A stretch of DNA of 64,000 nucleotides from assembly GCF_902859935.1 (NCBI RefSeq), contig NZ_CADIKI010000003.1, forward strand, positions 124,001 to 188,000. The letters are read 5' to 3'. The notes under the pieces are model-generated. The model worked only from the letters and a program-made list of their open reading frames with translations. It did no database searches and was not told the DNA's origin. Below are positions 31,196 through 41,530 of the stretch, one piece after another (position 1 is the stretch's first letter; every line of letters starts with the position of its first letter). This stretch comes from Paraburkholderia fynbosensis (GTDB lineage: Bacteria > Pseudomonadota > Gammaproteobacteria > Burkholderiales > Burkholderiaceae). The position numbers and the translations under genes are program-made.

Positions 31196-31532
31196 TGACA
31201 CTCCGTGGGGAACACGTACGGCACGGTGGAATCCAAGTTTGCGCCACGCGCCGGAATTTGAAAGAAATTGTTAGGCAGGATTGCGAAATCCAGACGGCCC
31301 GGGCACCCTTCGGGCAGGCGGGACGCCATGGGGTCGCATCACTGCGTGACTTCAGCCTTTATTGTAGTGGCTCATGCCGTGCGCTGCCGTAAGACCCTTC
31401 TTCACTGTCGGACCGGAGCGAAGAGAGGGTAGGATTTCCCTGTTTCGTGTGCTCTACCGTACCGCCGTAATGTTGCTTAGATAGATTGACGGCTACTCGC
31501 CGGTTTATCGCTTCAATCAAGAGGAATCGAAA
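31196..31532. other. Divergent intergenic region apbC / OmpA-type lipoprotein
   Basis: In these 337 bases the clearest element is AGAGGAA, about 10 bases before the OmpA-type ATG, a ribosome-binding site. An imperfect hairpin is possible between ACCCTTCTTC (near 31395) and GAAGAGAGGGT (near 31421). I found no promoter I would defend. Confidence 0.35.
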
Positions 31533-32186
31533 ATGAATGCAAAAATCATGACTCGCCTGGCGGTCTTCGCCGTTGCCGGCTCCGTGCTGGCAGGCTGTGC
31601 CACGCAGCAGGGCACTAACACCGCCGTTGGCACGGGGGTGGGCGCCGGCACTGGCGCGGCGCTCGGCGCGATCTTCGGCGGCGGCAAGGGCGCGGCGATC
31701 GGCGCGGGCGTCGGCGCAGCGGTGGGCGGCGTCACCGGCTACAACTGGCAAAACATTCGCAACCGCATGTCGGGCGCCACCAAGGGAACCGGCACCGAGA
31801 TTACTGAGCAGCCGGACGGTTCGCTCAAGCTGAACATCCCGAGCTCGGTCACGTTCGACACCAGCAGCTACGCGATCAAGCCGTCGTTCGCACCGGTGCT
31901 CGACCAGCTCGCGCAAACCATGCAGCAGAATCCGGAGATCGTCGCGTCGGTGGTCGGTCATACGGACAGCACCGGCTCGCCGCAATATAACCAGACGCTG
32001 TCGGTCAACCGCGCGCAAAGCGTGACGGGCTATCTCGGCCAGCGCGGCGTCGCGCCGCAGCGCCTGTCCGCCACCGGCATGGGCCAGAACCAGCCGATCG
32101 CCGACAACAACACCGAAGCCGGCCGCGCCGCAAACCGTCGCGTGGAAATCTATCTGCGCGCTACCGCGCAGCACGCACCGCAATAA
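31533..32186 (+). CDS. OmpA-family lipoprotein (YiaD-like)
   Basis: Outer-membrane lipoprotein of 217 residues. The signal peptide ends in lipobox VLAGC, with the lipidated Cys near residue 22. A glycine-zipper stretch follows at about 30-70 (GTGVGAGTGAALGAIFGGGKG). The OmpA-like peptidoglycan-binding domain covers about 95-210: SVTFDTSSYAIKPSF, VVGHTDSTGSPQYNQTLSVNRAQSV, and the final NRRVEIYLR. This is the architecture of E. coli YiaD, which tethers the outer membrane to the wall. It is monocistronic, with a terminator at 32387-32414. Confidence 0.93.
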   Translation: MNAKIMTRLAVFAVAGSVLAGCATQQGTNTAVGTGVGAGTGAALGAIFGGGKGAAIGAGVGAAVGGVTGYNWQNIRNRMSGATKGTGTEITEQPDGSLKLNIPSSVTFDTSSYAIKPSFAPVLDQLAQTMQQNPEIVASVVGHTDSTGSPQYNQTLSVNRAQSVTGYLGQRGVAPQRLSATGMGQNQPIADNNTEAGRAANRRVEIYLRATAQHAPQ

Positions 32187-32386
32187 GGACAAGGCTTCAG
32201 GAGAATGCCGCGAGCGGGCGCCGGGGCTTTGCCTGCGGCGCCCAGCCCGGCGTAAAAAGCGGAGGAAAGAAAATCTCGCACGGGAACGAAAAAAATTTCG
32301 AACTCTGCCGAAAATCCGCGGTCTGTCTTTACGGTACGTGGCTGGCGAAGCCGCCGCGTCACCATTCTCCTCTTGTCGTTGTTGCT

Positions 32387-32414
32387 CCGGGGTTTAATCA
32401 CCCCGGTTTTTTTT
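32387..32414 (+). terminator. Terminator after the OmpA-type gene
   Basis: CCGGGG at 32387-32392 and CCCCGG at 32401-32406 form a GC stem with an AT-rich loop, followed by eight T bases (32407-32414). It lies 200 bases after the stop, within the 365-base spacer before metG. Confidence 0.88.
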
Positions 32415-32509
32415 GGCACACGGCATTTCCCACTTTTCGCGCGCTTGCGCGCCGCGACCCGCCGGCCCCGCGCCCGCGCGGCCCATCCCGCGCAGGACGG
32501 CCGCCCTGC

Positions 32510-32515
32510 TAGAAT
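32510..32515 (+). promoter_or_regulatory. Probable metG -10 box
   Basis: TAGAAT at 32510-32515 in a GC-rich context, 37 bases before the metG ATG. The -35 region is unclear. No methionine riboswitch or T-box is visible. Confidence 0.45.
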
Positions 32516-32551
32516 CAACGTTTCGTCCCACCGCAGGCTCCCGCCACCCTT

Positions 32552-34684
32552 ATGTCAGCACCCGCCACCGATCTCTCCGCAGGCGCGCCGTCAGGCCGTC
32601 GCCAGATTCTCGTCACGTCGGCCCTTCCGTATGCGAACGGGCAAATCCATATTGGCCACCTGGTCGAATATATCCAGACCGACGTCTGGGTCCGGACGTT
32701 GCGAATGCACGGGCACGAGGTCTACTACGTGGGCGCCGACGACACGCACGGCACGCCGGTCATGCTGCGCGCGGAGACGGAAGGTCTCACGCCGAAGCAG
32801 TTGATCGAGCGCGTCTGGCAGGAACACAAGCGCGATTTCGACAGCTTCGGTATTTCGTTCGACAACTACTACTCGACCGATTCTGAAGAAAACCGCGTTC
32901 TCAGCGAAAACGTCTATCTGGCCCTCAAGGAAGCGGGCCTGATCGAAGCGCGCGACATCGAACAGGCGTATGACCCGGTCAAAGAAATGTTCCTGCCGGA
33001 CCGTTTCATCAAGGGCGAATGCCCGAAGTGCGGGGCGAAAGACCAGTACGGCGACAGTTGCGAAGTATGCGGTTCGACGTATCTGCCCACCGAACTGGTC
33101 AATCCGTATTCGGTCGTCTCCGGCGCCACGCCGGTGCGCAAGACCTCGACGCATTACTTCTTCCGCCTGTCCGACCCGCGCTGCGAGAATTTCCTGCGCG
33201 CGTGGGTGGGCGGCCTGGCGCAGCCGGAAGCCACCAACAAGATGCGCGAGTGGCTCGGCGACGCGGGCGAAGCCAAGCTCGCCGACTGGGACATCTCGCG
33301 CGATGCGCCCTACTTCGGCTTCGAAATCCCGGGCGCGCCGGGCAAATATTTCTACGTGTGGCTGGACGCGCCGGTCGGCTACTACGCAAGCTTCAAGAAC
33401 CTCGCCGAAAAGCGCGGCCTCGATTTCGACGCATGGGTTCGCCAAGGTTCGAAGGCCGAGCAGTACCACTTCATCGGCAAAGACATCCTGTATTTCCACA
33501 CGCTGTTCTGGCCGGCCATGCTCGAATTCTCGGGCCATCGCACGCCGACCAACGTGTTCGCGCACGGCTTCCTGACCGTGGACGGCGCGAAGATGTCGAA
33601 GTCGCGCGGCACCTTCATCACCGCGCAAAGCGTGATCGACACGGGCCTGAATCCGGAATGGCTGCGTTATTACTTCGCGGCCAAGCTGAACAGCACGATG
33701 GAAGATCTCGACCTGAACCTCGACGACTTCCAGGCGCGCGTGAACAGCGACCTGGTCGGCAAGTACGTCAACATCGCGAGCCGTGCGGCCGGTTTCCTGA
33801 TCAAGCGCTTCGACGGCCGCGTGCAGGACAGCGCGATGCAGCATCCGCTGCTCGCCACGCTGCGCGCCGCCGTGCCGCAAATCGCCGCGAACTACGAGGC
33901 GCGCGAGTACAACCGCGCGCTGCGTCAGACCATGGAGCTGGCCGACGCGGTCAACGCATACGTCGACACCGCCAAGCCGTGGGATCAGGCGAAAGACCCG
34001 GCGAACGCGGTCGCGCTGCATGAAACCTGCAGCGTGAGCATCGAGGCGTTCCGCCTGCTGTCGCTCGCGCTGAAGCCAGTGCTGCCGAAGCTGGCCGAAG
34101 CGGTCGAAGGCTTCCTCGGCATCGAGCCACTGGTGTGGGCCGACGCCAATGTGCCGCTCAGCTCCGCACGTCCGATCAACGCGTACAAGCACCTCATGAC
34201 GCGTGTCGAGCCGAAACAGATCGAAGCGCTGCTCGCGGCCAATCGCGACTCGCTGCAAGCCGCGCCGGAAGCGGCCGCGCCGGCCGATGCGAAAAACAAG
34301 GCGAAGGCCGCGAAAGCCGCCGCCAACCACGACGACACCCCCGGCGTGATCTCGATCGACGATTTCGCGAAGATCGACCTGCGCATTGCGAAGATCGTCG
34401 ACTGCAAGGCGGTGGAAGGCTCGGACAAGCTGCTGCAACTCACGCTCGACATCGGCGAAGAGAAAACCCGCAACGTGTTCTCGGGCATCAAGTCGGCGTA
34501 TCAGCCGGAGCAACTGGTCGGCAAGCTGACGGTGATGGTCGCGAACCTCGCGCCGCGCAAGATGAAGTTCGGCCTGTCCGAAGGGATGGTGCTGGCGGCG
34601 TCGGCTGCAGACGAGAAAGCCGAACCGGGTCTGTACGTGCTCGAACCGGATAGCGGCGCGAAGCCCGGCATGCGCGTGAAGTAA
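32552..34684 (+). CDS. metG: Methionyl-tRNA synthetase
   Basis: Class I synthetase that charges initiator and elongator tRNA-Met; 710 residues. HIGH is at 33-36 ([11 protein letters not shown]), and KMSKS near 347 ([12 protein letters not shown]). The zinc knuckle [18 protein letters not shown] near 156-173 has four Cys. An anticodon-binding helical domain follows. An Ala/Lys-rich linker (about 570-595) leads to a C-terminal EMAP-type tRNA-binding domain from about 603 ([21 protein letters not shown]). The long E. coli-type form with this dimerising domain is therefore complete. A strong terminator follows. Confidence 0.98.
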   Translation: MSAPATDLSAGAPSGRRQILVTSALPYANGQIHIGHLVEYIQTDVWVRTLRMHGHEVYYVGADDTHGTPVMLRAETEGLTPKQLIERVWQEHKRDFDSFGISFDNYYSTDSEENRVLSENVYLALKEAGLIEARDIEQAYDPVKEMFLPDRFIKGECPKCGAKDQYGDSCEVCGSTYLPTELVNPYSVVSGATPVRKTSTHYFFRLSDPRCENFLRAWVGGLAQPEATNKMREWLGDAGEAKLADWDISRDAPYFGFEIPGAPGKYFYVWLDAPVGYYASFKNLAEKRGLDFDAWVRQGSKAEQYHFIGKDILYFHTLFWPAMLEFSGHRTPTNVFAHGFLTVDGAKMSKSRGTFITAQSVIDTGLNPEWLRYYFAAKLNSTMEDLDLNLDDFQARVNSDLVGKYVNIASRAAGFLIKRFDGRVQDSAMQHPLLATLRAAVPQIAANYEAREYNRALRQTMELADAVNAYVDTAKPWDQAKDPANAVALHETCSVSIEAFRLLSLALKPVLPKLAEAVEGFLGIEPLVWADANVPLSSARPINAYKHLMTRVEPKQIEALLAANRDSLQAAPEAAAPADAKNKAKAAKAAANHDDTPGVISIDDFAKIDLRIAKIVDCKAVEGSDKLLQLTLDIGEEKTRNVFSGIKSAYQPEQLVGKLTVMVANLAPRKMKFGLSEGMVLAASAADEKAEPGLYVLEPDSGAKPGMRVK

Positions 34685-34733
34685 CGCGCGACGGCTTCGC
34701 TCGCGGCGTTCGGCGCTGCGGGCTTGCATGAAA

Positions 34734-34767
34734 AAAACGGCACGCCTTTCAAAGCGTGCCGTTTTTT
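34734..34767. terminator. Bidirectional terminator between metG and tamB
   Basis: AACGGCACGC (about 34736-34745) and GCGTGCCGTT (34754-34763) form a perfect stem with an 8-base loop. A run of A on the left and T on the right serves both convergent genes. Confidence 0.92.
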
Positions 34768-34821
34768 ATTCGGCGGGTGGCGATGCGCGCGGCCGCATTC
34801 CACGTCATCGGCGCAACCGCG

Positions 34822-37800
34822 TCACCACAACGACTTGAACCGGTCGAAGCGCCGCGTGTACAGCACGTCGGCCCCATAGAACGTGCCGCCGTAAGCGACC
34901 ACCGACCAGTAGCGCGTCAGGTTGACGGTCGCCTTGATCGCATTGCTCGCCGATTGCAGCCCTTGCTCGTAGCCGATCACGAGCCACTCGTTGATCGCCT
35001 TCGACACCATCACCACCTGCGGGTCGGTTAGTCCGACATCGCTTCGCCCGATCGAAAACTCGTCGAGCCCGACCGTCTCCGCGATTCGCTTGCCGGTCGC
35101 GCTGCCGAGCAGCGCGAGCGCGGTCGTCATTGTGCTTTGCTGGCCCAGGTTGTTGCCCTGATCCGTGCCATGTCCGAACAGCAGCCACGAGAGCTTTTCG
35201 TTGTCCGGCACGCTCGGCTCCGACACCAGCCGCGCCACCGGCGACTGAACCGTGCCGGTCACTTGCACGCCCGCCTCGACCTGCTGGTTGCGGCGCATCG
35301 CCAGAATATTGATGCCGGGGTTCGTCACCGGACCGTTGAACGTGAAGAAACCATTCTCGATGGTCAGCTTGCGGCCGAACGCGGTATAGGTCGAACCCTG
35401 CGTGACTCGCACGTTGCCGACCGCGCGCAGCGGCGTGTTCGGCGCGCTCATCGCGGTGATCGTGCCGGTCAGGCGGAGATCCGCGCCCTGCCCGCGGAAG
35501 CGGAAGTCATTGCCAAGGCCGATGTCGATATTGGCGTTCGGCGTAAACGGCCCGACCGGCTGGGTGCCGCCCTCCACCGGCCGTGGGCGGCCGCCTGACG
35601 TGGTGCCGTCCGGGCGTACGATCACGACGTCGTCGCCGAGACTCGGCGCGGCCTGCTCCGGCAGATCGAACAGCGCGTGATCGACGATGAATTTACCGTT
35701 GATCGCCATCCCGCGCTGCGCGCCGCCGTTGGCGATGCTCGCGCTGCCCGTCAGCGACAGGTTGCGATCCGGCGACGCGAACAGTTCGAGCTTGTCCGCG
35801 ACGATGCTCGCGGCCAGGTCCGGCTCCGCGCCGTCCAGCCGTACGCGCCCGGTGGCGCGCAGCGTGCCGCTCGCGCCGCGGAACTCGACCTGCTGGAAGT
35901 CCACCAGATTCTCCGACAGCGCAATGCGCACCACGCCGTCCTTCAACTGCACGCCCTGGTCGACCATCGTCGCGGACAGGCCGTCGCCGACCAGCGAGCC
36001 GGTCAGGCTCGGCTTGGCGACCGTGCCGCCGAGCGCGAGCTTGAGCGCGAGATGGCCGTCGAGCAGATAGCTCGGGCCGAGCAGGCCGCCGGTCGTTCTC
36101 AGCGACGGCACGTTCGCGTTCACGCTGCCGGACAGCGCGCCCTCCGGGTTGAAGGTCAGCAGGCCGTCGCGCATCACCAGCGTGGTGTGCGCGTCGGCAT
36201 CGATCACGCCGAGCCGGCTCGCCTGTGCGTGCAGCGTCGCGTTGAGCCGGTTGCCGCCGCTGAATTCGGCGCGCGCGCTGATATCCGAGATGCCGGTCGA
36301 CGCGAGCCCGCGGCCGATCTCGACCGTGACGTCACCGCTGCGCCGCCGCAACTGGATGTGGCCGCTCGCCGTGGCGCCGAGCGAGAAATCCCAGTCGCCG
36401 TCGAACACCAGATCGGTTCTGACGGCCGGCGGCTCGCCGGTGATCTCATGGCGCAACTGCTGCAAACGCGTGAGCGAAATGTCGGTCAGGCTGCCCGCGG
36501 ATTGGATCCTGCCGTGGTCGAATGCGAACGACTTCAGACTCAGCACCGAGCCTTCGAGCGTCAGCCGCGTGGCGCCGAGCGTCAGCCGGTTCGGCGCGGC
36601 GCTCACCGCAAGCGGCGACTCGAGATTGAACGCCGGCGTGCCGCGGTTCTGCAGACGCGTCACACTGCCGTCCCAGCGCGTGCCGTCGCGCGCTTCGGTC
36701 AGCTTGCCGTTGGCGGCGAGCGTCAGATCGAGCGGCCGGTCCTGCAGCTTGCCGGTTGCCGCCGCTTCGAACGTGTGATTGGCGCGCGTGCCGGACAGGC
36801 GCGCGGTGAGCGTGGTCAGGTCGACGCCGCCCGCGCTGAGATTGCGCGCGTCGGTGGTGAAGGCGAGCGCGCCGTTCGCGCCGTCGCGCAGCTCGGCGCG
36901 GCCTTCCGCATGGCCCACGCGGTTGCTGCCGAACACCACGCTGTCGGCCTTGTAGCTCAGCGTGACGTTCGGGTGCGCGAACGAGCCGGTGACGTCGCCA
37001 TCGGCAGCGATGAGCCCTGCGAGGCCGAAACCGAGCCGCTCGAGCTGCGGCGCGTCGACGCGAAACCGCAGCCGGTCGCCGCTCGCGCCGAAGCTGCCCT
37101 GCAAATCGACCTGGTTGCCCGCCACCGACAGATTCGCGCGGCTCGGCAGAATTCGCGAGCCGGCGAGCTGAATCGTACCGCCGCCGGTCAGCGGCAGATT
37201 GTCGTAGACACTCGGACCCAACCTGAATTCGGCCTTGGTCGTGAAGACGGGACCCAGCACGCCGACTGCGGTGAGCGTGCCGTTCACTCGCGCTTCGATC
37301 TTGCGCGCGGCAGGCGCGGCGTGTGTGGCGGCGCGAGCGGGCGCGGGCGTCCTGCGCTGCACCACCTCGGTCTGCACCGCGGCTTTGGCCGTGTTTTTCG
37401 CTATCGCGGCGGCCTGATCGCCCGGCGCCGCGCTCCTTGCGCCGGCGCTGCTGCCGGCTAGCGCCGCCGCCTGCGCGGTGCGCGCGCGCTGAGCGCCGCT
37501 CGCCGCGGGCGCCGGCCCCGCGACCGGCGTGCGCGACGGCATCTGCGAAGCCAGCGTCAGCGGGTCGAAATCGGTCAGTTGCGCTTTCAGGTTGTAGGTG
37601 GAATTCGCGTCGTGCTTGAGCGCGCCGGACAAATCGATGCGCCCGCGTCCCGACGTGATGCGCAGGTCGTTGAAGCTCATCCGGGCGGGATCGAACGTCA
37701 CTTTGCCCTGGGCGCGCAGCGCCGCGCGCGGATCGGCGAGATCGAGCGTGAGGCTCTGGATGTCGTCGTTCAGGCGGATGCCGATGGTCCCGGCGAGTTG

Positions 37801-39237
37801 CGTGGGCCGCACCGTCGCTTGCAGCGCATTCAGGTCGAGCCCGGCTACGCGCAGATCGAACTGCCCGCGCCGGCCGGTCAACGCGCCGCCGCCGGTGATC
37901 GTCGCGTTGCGGACGATCCGCACGTTCAGGTTCGAGATGCGCTGGGCCTGGGCGTCGAGCCGGACATCGGCGTTGGCGTCGATCAGCGGCAGCAGGTTCT
38001 GGTCGATCGCACCGGGTTTGGCATTGACGATCGATACATGGCCGGCAACCGCGAAGCCTGCGGCGCCGGTTGGCGCGGCGTCGTGTTTCCCGTGGCCGGT
38101 GGCGTGGTTCGCCGTCGCGCTGCCGCCCGGGACGACGGCGCTGGCCGGTCCCGGTGCGCCGCCCACCGCGCCGCTGGCGGCATCCGTCGCACCGCTCGCA
38201 CGGCCCGCGACCGTCCCGCTGGCAGCGCTCGCCCCTGCGAGACCGCCCGCGCCCGGGACCCCCGCCTGATCCTGCCCCACCGGCTGCAACTCCGCGCGCA
38301 CGGCCAGATCGGCCAGCGGCGCGCCGGGCGCGAAGGCTTGCGGATTGACATGGTCGAAGCTCAGCGTCGCACGTTGCAAGGGCACCGCGGCGAACGGCGT
38401 AGCCTCGACCCGCGCATGGCCGGCGAGCTTCATACCGGTGGCGTCGAGTTCGGCGACAAGCTGTTCGAGCGAGCCGCCCAGATGCCCGCCCACCTCCACC
38501 GCCTCGTTATTGACCTTGCCCGAATAGCCGACCTCGCCGGTGAGCGGAAACGGCCGCACGCCGTCGAGCTTCGCCGACGCCGTCACCGCGCCGAACGGCG
38601 TATCGAGCCGCTCGATGGCGGCCTCGTGATGGCGTCCGTCGCTGCGTCCATGAAATGCGAAGCGCGACAGCTCGGTGGTCGATGCGCCCTGGTGCAGCAG
38701 CAGCTTGTCGACCTGCACGTCGCGCACGTCGAGCTGCATCGGCAAGCGCAGATCCTGCGGCAGCTTCAGCGGTTCACTGCTGCTCGACGACGACGCGCCG
38801 ATCCGCGCGTCGATCGTGCCGACATGCAGGTAGTCGATCGTGAAGCGCCACGGTTCGCGCGCGAGCGCCCAGCGGCCGGCGACGCGATCGATCTGGATGT
38901 CGGTGCCGCTGCCGTCAAGGCTGCGCCAGCGTACCTGCCGCAGTTGCACGCCGTTCGCGAGCGTGCCGCCCTCCAGCGTGCCGCCCAGCCGACCGTCCAG
39001 CAGCCTGAGCGCCGCCTGCCACGCATAGGCGGTGCCGCGCTCGGTGGTCAGCGCGCCATACAGCAGGCCGACCGTCAGCCCGACCAACAGCACCAACACC
39101 AGCACCGTCGAGACGAACGTTTTCAGCAGCACGCGGCCGAGCCGATGCCTGCGCGGCGGCGGCTCGGGCGGCGGCTGTCCGGGCGGATTGGCGCCGGGCG
39201 GCTGCGGGTTGGGCGGGTCGGCTGCGTCCGTGGTCAT
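34822..39237 (-). CDS. tamB: Translocation and assembly module subunit TamB
   Basis: Large inner-membrane-anchored AsmA-like protein that spans the periplasm and works with TamA in autotransporter insertion and phospholipid transport. It has 1471 residues, longer than E. coli TamB (about 1259). A Pro-rich cytoplasmic N-terminus is followed by one membrane segment at about 38-60 (VSTVLVLVLLVGLTVGLLYG). The C-terminal DUF490/TamB domain ends ATVNLTRYWSVVAYGGTFYGADVLYTRRF. Two low-complexity inserts, about residues 322-395 and 575-650, are rich in Ala, Gly, Ser and Pro and largely explain the extra length. It starts 28 bases after tamA. Confidence 0.94.
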   Translation of the reverse strand: MTTDAADPPNPQPPGANPPGQPPPEPPPRRHRLGRVLLKTFVSTVLVLVLLVGLTVGLLYGALTTERGTAYAWQAALRLLDGRLGGTLEGGTLANGVQLRQVRWRSLDGSGTDIQIDRVAGRWALAREPWRFTIDYLHVGTIDARIGASSSSSSEPLKLPQDLRLPMQLDVRDVQVDKLLLHQGASTTELSRFAFHGRSDGRHHEAAIERLDTPFGAVTASAKLDGVRPFPLTGEVGYSGKVNNEAVEVGGHLGGSLEQLVAELDATGMKLAGHARVEATPFAAVPLQRATLSFDHVNPQAFAPGAPLADLAVRAELQPVGQDQAGVPGAGGLAGASAASGTVAGRASGATDAASGAVGGAPGPASAVVPGGSATANHATGHGKHDAAPTGAAGFAVAGHVSIVNAKPGAIDQNLLPLIDANADVRLDAQAQRISNLNVRIVRNATITGGGALTGRRGQFDLRVAGLDLNALQATVRPTQLAGTIGIRLNDDIQSLTLDLADPRAALRAQGKVTFDPARMSFNDLRITSGRGRIDLSGALKHDANSTYNLKAQLTDFDPLTLASQMPSRTPVAGPAPAASGAQRARTAQAAALAGSSAGARSAAPGDQAAAIAKNTAKAAVQTEVVQRRTPAPARAATHAAPAARKIEARVNGTLTAVGVLGPVFTTKAEFRLGPSVYDNLPLTGGGTIQLAGSRILPSRANLSVAGNQVDLQGSFGASGDRLRFRVDAPQLERLGFGLAGLIAADGDVTGSFAHPNVTLSYKADSVVFGSNRVGHAEGRAELRDGANGALAFTTDARNLSAGGVDLTTLTARLSGTRANHTFEAAATGKLQDRPLDLTLAANGKLTEARDGTRWDGSVTRLQNRGTPAFNLESPLAVSAAPNRLTLGATRLTLEGSVLSLKSFAFDHGRIQSAGSLTDISLTRLQQLRHEITGEPPAVRTDLVFDGDWDFSLGATASGHIQLRRRSGDVTVEIGRGLASTGISDISARAEFSGGNRLNATLHAQASRLGVIDADAHTTLVMRDGLLTFNPEGALSGSVNANVPSLRTTGGLLGPSYLLDGHLALKLALGGTVAKPSLTGSLVGDGLSATMVDQGVQLKDGVVRIALSENLVDFQQVEFRGASGTLRATGRVRLDGAEPDLAASIVADKLELFASPDRNLSLTGSASIANGGAQRGMAINGKFIVDHALFDLPEQAAPSLGDDVVIVRPDGTTSGGRPRPVEGGTQPVGPFTPNANIDIGLGNDFRFRGQGADLRLTGTITAMSAPNTPLRAVGNVRVTQGSTYTAFGRKLTIENGFFTFNGPVTNPGINILAMRRNQQVEAGVQVTGTVQSPVARLVSEPSVPDNEKLSWLLFGHGTDQGNNLGQQSTMTTALALLGSATGKRIAETVGLDEFSIGRSDVGLTDPQVVMVSKAINEWLVIGYEQGLQSASNAIKATVNLTRYWSVVAYGGTFYGADVLYTRRFDRFKSLW

Positions 39238-39265
39238 GCGCGAATCATGTCAAAACAGGTTTTCA

Positions 39266-41119
39266 TCAGAAGGCGATACCGAGCGTCAGATAAGGCCGCA
39301 CGCGGTTGCCACGGATCCCATAAGCGATATCGACATTGACCGGGCCGACCGGACTGCGCCAGCGCGCCCCGATGCCGACGCCCGGATAGAAGACTTTTTC
39401 ACCCCAGGTGTCGGTGGCGGTGCCGATGTCGAAGAACGCGGCCGCGCCCCAGTCGTGCGAGAACCAGTGCTGATACTCGGCCGCCGCCGTCACGAGATAT
39501 TTGGTGGGCAGCACCGAACCGCCGACGTTGTTGCCGATGCTCTGGAAACTGTAGCCGCGCACCGAGTTCGATCCACCCGCCCGAAACAGCAGTGACGCCG
39601 GTATGCCGCTCGACGGACCGCTCGTGAACACGCCGCCGAGTTCGGCGCGGATCAGCACGATGTCGTCCTTGCCGATCGGCACGTATTGCTGGCCGCGCGC
39701 GTAGCCGCGGATAAAGGTCTGATCGGTCAGCACGCCCTTGATCGCGAAGCCCGCCTCGGCGTGAATCAGATTGCCTCTGCGCGGGAACAAGGGGTCGTCG
39801 GTGTCGCGCCGGGTCCAGGACCACGCGGGCACCAGCGCGCGCGCCGTGGAGGGCGGGGCCGTGTTCTGGTCGAGCCGGTCCTGGTAGTACAGCAGCGAGT
39901 AGTTGTAGTCGAGGAACTGCGACGTGCGGGCGCGCTGCACGCCGCCCCGGATGCTGTAGATGCGCGTGTCGGACACGTCGGTGGTGGTGTAGGACGCCAG
40001 CACGCTGTTGGTCCAGCCGCGCAGCCCCGGGGGCATCGAGAGCTGGATTTGCCCGTATTGCTGGGTCTGGTCCGCGCGGCCTTCGACGGTGAACGGCCAT
40101 GCCTTGCCGAACGTGTTCAGATAGGTGTACGAGCCCTGGACCAGGGGGCCGTTATCGGTCGAGTAGCCCACCCCGCCGCGGAAACCATGAAACGGAAATT
40201 CCGAGACCTTCACATGGACTGGTGTGTTGATCGGCTTGGTCGGGTCGTTATCCAGATCGATCGCGACGCTCGCGAAGTACGGCGTGTTCTGCAACTGCCG
40301 CTGCAATTCGGCGACGCGGCGCGTGTCGTAGATGTCGCCGGGCGAAATCGGATTGACGTTGTGGACGATCCACTCGGGATAGCGCCGCGTGCCCGATACG
40401 TCGAGCTCGCCCATCGTGAAGGTCGGCCCGCTTTCGTAGGTGACCGACAGTGTCGCCTCATGCGTGCGCGGATCGACCCGCGCCTCGGAGTGATAGATCT
40501 TCGCGGCCAGATAGCGGCGCGACGAGAGGACTCTGAGCGACGCGTTCTTGGCGTCGTCCCAGGCGCTCTGCGAGAACGGCTCGCCCTCATGCAGCGAAAA
40601 TGCGAAGCGCGTGGCGTTTTCCTGCTCCGGGTCTTCGGTGAGCACCGCGCCGCGAAACGTCAGCGTAACCGACTTGACGATGGTTTGCGGGCCCGGATCG
40701 ACGTTGACCGTGACGCGCCGTGTGTCGTCGACGGTACGCACATCCGTGCTGACGACCGGCGTGAAGTAGCCCTGCGTCGCGGCCAGATCACGCACCTGCT
40801 GCGGCGTGGCGGTAATCAGGAAGGCGAACTGGTCGGCGCTGACGTCGGGGCGTGTGGCGAAGCGGGCAATGTCCAGGTGTGCTTCGAGCAGCCGGCGCAG
40901 CGAACGCGGCGTGGCCACGACGTCAACCTTGTAGCTCGCCGCCGCGCGCGCGGCGTGCGCGTCGCCGGCCGCCAGCGTCAGCATGACGATCCCGAAAGCC
41001 AGCCACGCGCGCAGCCGGCACAGCGCGGACGCCGCACGCACGCGCCGCGAGCCGGCCTTGCCGCGCCGCAGACGCGGCTTGTCGATCGCACCTCCCGCCA
41101 AACGGGACCTCCCAGCCAT
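39266..41119 (-). CDS. tamA: Translocation and assembly module subunit TamA
   Basis: Outer-membrane Omp85-family barrel of 617 residues, partner of TamB. A long basic n-region precedes the signal core (AWLAFGIVMLTLAAGDAHA), with cleavage near 57. Three POTRA domains span about 65-300 (LDVSGTRRYPEWIVHNVNPISPGDIYDTRRV belongs to the third). The barrel has the Omp85 signature near the end: RAGGSNSVRGYSFQSIG, then GIGARWRSPVGPVNVDIAYG. The protein ends in Phe (PYLTLGIAF), the usual BAM recognition residue. It is first in the tamA-tamB pair. Confidence 0.95.
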   Translation of the reverse strand: MAGRSRLAGGAIDKPRLRRGKAGSRRVRAASALCRLRAWLAFGIVMLTLAAGDAHAARAAASYKVDVVATPRSLRRLLEAHLDIARFATRPDVSADQFAFLITATPQQVRDLAATQGYFTPVVSTDVRTVDDTRRVTVNVDPGPQTIVKSVTLTFRGAVLTEDPEQENATRFAFSLHEGEPFSQSAWDDAKNASLRVLSSRRYLAAKIYHSEARVDPRTHEATLSVTYESGPTFTMGELDVSGTRRYPEWIVHNVNPISPGDIYDTRRVAELQRQLQNTPYFASVAIDLDNDPTKPINTPVHVKVSEFPFHGFRGGVGYSTDNGPLVQGSYTYLNTFGKAWPFTVEGRADQTQQYGQIQLSMPPGLRGWTNSVLASYTTTDVSDTRIYSIRGGVQRARTSQFLDYNYSLLYYQDRLDQNTAPPSTARALVPAWSWTRRDTDDPLFPRRGNLIHAEAGFAIKGVLTDQTFIRGYARGQQYVPIGKDDIVLIRAELGGVFTSGPSSGIPASLLFRAGGSNSVRGYSFQSIGNNVGGSVLPTKYLVTAAAEYQHWFSHDWGAAAFFDIGTATDTWGEKVFYPGVGIGARWRSPVGPVNVDIAYGIRGNRVRPYLTLGIAF

Positions 41120-41223
41120 GATTGATGATTTTTTCCCGCCTGGCCGCGCGGCGGCCGTGGCATGCTATTTGACCACATCGGCGGAGGCCGCGAGATCTCA
41201 AAAAGGCCCAATCTCGCCGTTTT

Positions 41224-41252
41224 TCGACCGCGCGCGGCGCATGCGGTAAAAT
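41224..41252 (+). promoter_or_regulatory. Probable promoter for DUF3460-scpA
   Basis: TCGACC (41224-41229), a 17-base spacer and TAAAAT (41247-41252) precede the DUF3460 ATG by 77 bases. The -35 matches four of six consensus bases. Confidence 0.55.
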
Positions 41253-41328
41253 TCCGAATAACGGCGCTGCGCCTTGTCAGGTTCCTGCCGGGCAGCCGCC
41301 CACTCACCCACCCCACGGACGTCGAGCC

Positions 41329-41514
41329 ATGTATCAATCGGACATCACCCAGTTCCTGAACCAGCTCAAGCAACAGAAGCCCAATCTGGAAGCCGAGCAG
41401 CGCCGCGGCCGCGCGCTGCTGTGGGACAAACAGCCGATCGATCTCGAAGAACGCGCCGAGCAGAAAGCCTCGCGCGTGGAACAGACGTCTTACTCGTACT
41501 ATCAGAACTTCTAA
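41329..41514 (+). CDS. DUF3460 family small protein
   Basis: A 61-residue, highly charged, probably cytoplasmic protein: MYQSDITQFLNQLKQQKP at the start, many Glu, Gln and Arg, ending YSYYQNF. It matches the DUF3460 family, which is typical of betaproteobacteria and often found beside scpA. It ends 16 bases before scpA, so the two are probably co-transcribed. Function is unknown; the location hints at a link with chromosome condensation but proves nothing. Confidence 0.85.
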   Translation: MYQSDITQFLNQLKQQKPNLEAEQRRGRALLWDKQPIDLEERAEQKASRVEQTSYSYYQNF

Positions 41515-41530
41515 GCGCCCCACCGCCGCG

